Positions 22,424 through 23,584 of a stretch of 23,584 nucleotides of DNA are shown here, one piece after another. Source of the DNA: CAZYVD01 sp964651045 (GTDB lineage Bacteria > Zhuqueibacterota > QNDG01 > DSAB01); contig CAZYVD010000041.1 of NCBI GenBank assembly GCA_964651045.1, forward strand, positions 1 through 23,584, written 5' to 3'. The notes beneath the pieces are model-generated. The model was given only the letters and a program-made list of their open reading frames with translations. It was not told the origin of the DNA and did not search any database. Position 1 is the first letter of the stretch. Each line of letters starts with the position of its first letter. Position numbers and translations under genes: made by a program.

Positions 22424-23584
22424 ATGTATATCAATCGGTTTTTAGAAAAACAAATACAAAAATACCTTAACACAAGAGAAATCATCGCAGTTACTGGTGC
22501 TAGACAGTGTGGAAAAACAACACTACTTAACCATGTGTTTCAAAACCTTAAAAAAGCGATCTTCATAGATTTTGAAGATAGGGAAAAGCTCGAATTGTTT
22601 GAAACAGATATTGAAGCATTCATCAAACTGTATATCAAGGATTATGAGTACCTGTTCATTGACGAATTCCAATATGCAAAAGAGGGTGGAAAAAAACTTA
22701 AATACATATATGACAAACACAGAACAAAAATAATCGTTTCAGGATCTTCAAGTAGCGAACTTTCCATACACAGCATACAATATCTCGTAGGAAGAATATT
22801 TATATTCCAACTCAATCCACTTTCCTTTGAAGAGTTCCTTTCATACAAAAACAAAAAGTTGTTTACTGAGATTTATTTTGAAGAAAACCATTCAACCCCT
22901 ATGATAAAAAAATTCAACGATTACCTCAATGAATTTCTGATCTACGGGGGTTATCCGAGAGTTGTTACATCAGAAAGCGAGGAAGAAAAAAGGACAGTCC
23001 TAAAAAACATTTACAATACCTATTTTCTCAAAGAGATCAAACAAATCCTCAATTTGTCTTCTGACTACAAACTCAGCAAATTAATAAATGCCCTGGCCCT
23101 TCAGATAGGAGGACTATTAAACTACAACGAGCTTTGCTCAACTACGGGTTTCACATACAATGATCTTATGAAACATCTGAACATACTGAATAAGACTTTC
23201 ATAACCTTAGAAAGCAGACCATTTTATAACAATCCAAGAACAGAACTTGTAAAAGCTCCTAAAATATTCTTTCTGGATAATGGTTTCAGAAACACAGTTA
23301 TTGGCAATTTTCAACAAACAGACACAAGATCAGATAGTGGAAATCTGAGAGAGAATTTTGTTGCATCAGAACTTGTAAAAAAGGAACTTCAGTTGAGATA
23401 TTGGCGATCAAAATCAAAAGCAGAGGTAGATTTTATTGTCAAGAAAAACGGAAACCCCATCCCCATAGAAGTAAAATCAAAGTTAATTCAGCCTAAGATA
23501 ACCAAGTCCTTCCGCAGCTTTATTGAAAAATACAGGCCGAAACAAGGCTACGTTGCTTCTGAAGGTTTATTTGCCAATAAAAAG
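22424..23584 (+). CDS. AAA ATPase with DUF4143 domain, truncated by the window end
   Basis: An open frame of 387 codons from ATG 22424 with no stop before the window ends. I translated it by hand. The N-terminal AAA domain has Walker A TGARQCGKTTLL (~20-31) and Walker B YLFIDEFQYA, then the sensor-like IIVSGSSSSEL and the family motif LVGRIFIFQLNPLSFEEFL. FLIYGGYPRVV and YFLKEIKQIL mark the middle, where family members have a winged-helix segment. The C-terminal DUF4143 part carries FFLDNGFRNTVIG and YWRSKSKAEVDFIV...PIPIEVKSK, which has the E-x-D...E-x-K layout of PD-(D/E)xK nuclease folds. Such ATPases are frequent accessory genes of unclear role. Perhaps 20-40 residues are missing at the C-terminus. 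The ribosome site is weak; a TTGACA promoter lies 110 nt upstream. Confidence 0.9.
   Translation, partial: MYINRFLEKQIQKYLNTREIIAVTGARQCGKTTLLNHVFQNLKKAIFIDFEDREKLELFETDIEAFIKLYIKDYEYLFIDEFQYAKEGGKKLKYIYDKHRTKIIVSGSSSSELSIHSIQYLVGRIFIFQLNPLSFEEFLSYKNKKLFTEIYFEENHSTPMIKKFNDYLNEFLIYGGYPRVVTSESEEEKRTVLKNIYNTYFLKEIKQILNLSSDYKLSKLINALALQIGGLLNYNELCSTTGFTYNDLMKHLNILNKTFITLESRPFYNNPRTELVKAPKIFFLDNGFRNTVIGNFQQTDTRSDSGNLRENFVASELVKKELQLRYWRSKSKAEVDFIVKKNGNPIPIEVKSKLIQPKITKSFRSFIEKYRPKQGYVASEGLFANKK

Overview
The window looks like an AT-rich (roughly 40% GC by eye) chromosomal segment from a Gram-negative-type bacterium of the FCB group, outside classical Bacteroidota. One secreted protein (12772..15288) ends in a type IX secretion (Por) C-terminal sorting domain, and there are several lipoproteins and exported enzymes. 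The clearest promoters, however, read TTGACA-16/17 nt-TATATT/TATTTT rather than the Bacteroidota TTTG/TAnnTTTG type. Candidate phyla such as KSB1, Calditrichota or Marinimicrobia are plausible homes. This placement is inference, because no rRNA or marker phylogeny is available here.

Layout. 42..3647: an exported S9 prolyl-oligopeptidase-like peptidase and a PepD-type M20 aminoacyl-histidine dipeptidase, separated by a triple palindrome and a good promoter. 3685..6777: a same-strand run of a metallophosphoesterase lipoprotein, a small HEAGH zincin, a HAD phosphatase and an exported Spy/CpxP-like protein. 6904..7431: a PAP2 membrane phosphatase with its own promoter. 7732..9065 (minus): an ECF sigma factor, its zinc-finger membrane anti-sigma factor and a YbjQ/UPF0145 protein, the last two overlapping by ATGA. 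9195..11831 (minus): full-length MutS. 11962..16196: a helical lipoprotein, a large DUF4091-type secreted protein with a T9SS tail, and a second unknown lipoprotein, closed by a bidirectional terminator. 16332..17849 (minus): an Aas-like acyl-ACP/acyl-CoA synthetase. 18237..21327 (minus): an operon-like set of a membrane-anchored polysaccharide deacetylase with an N-terminal B-box-like zinc finger, an exported TPR protein and a transglutaminase-fold protein.

The most unusual part is 21328..22423, about 1.1 kb without a gene but packed with palindromes. A unit of about 180 bp occurs twice, 333 bp apart. It starts with a 58-nt double hairpin closed by an outer stem and ends in a CCCCC/GGGGG hairpin. 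Between the copies, all five substitutions in the 58-nt structure keep pairing or fall in loops, and one of them is a true compensatory pair. Two other perfect hairpins and a 107-bp element with 19-bp terminal inverted repeats and an AATAA duplication lie in the same stretch. A gene for a DUF4143-type AAA ATPase then starts at 22424 and runs off the window.

How the genes relate: most are housekeeping or envelope functions (peptide breakdown, envelope phosphatases, stress sensing by sigma/anti-sigma, mismatch repair, lipid acyl activation, surface polysaccharide modification). No phage, CRISPR, toxin-antitoxin or defence island is evident apart from the terminal ATPase. The previously undescribed signal, if any, is the structured repeat unit in 21498..22010.
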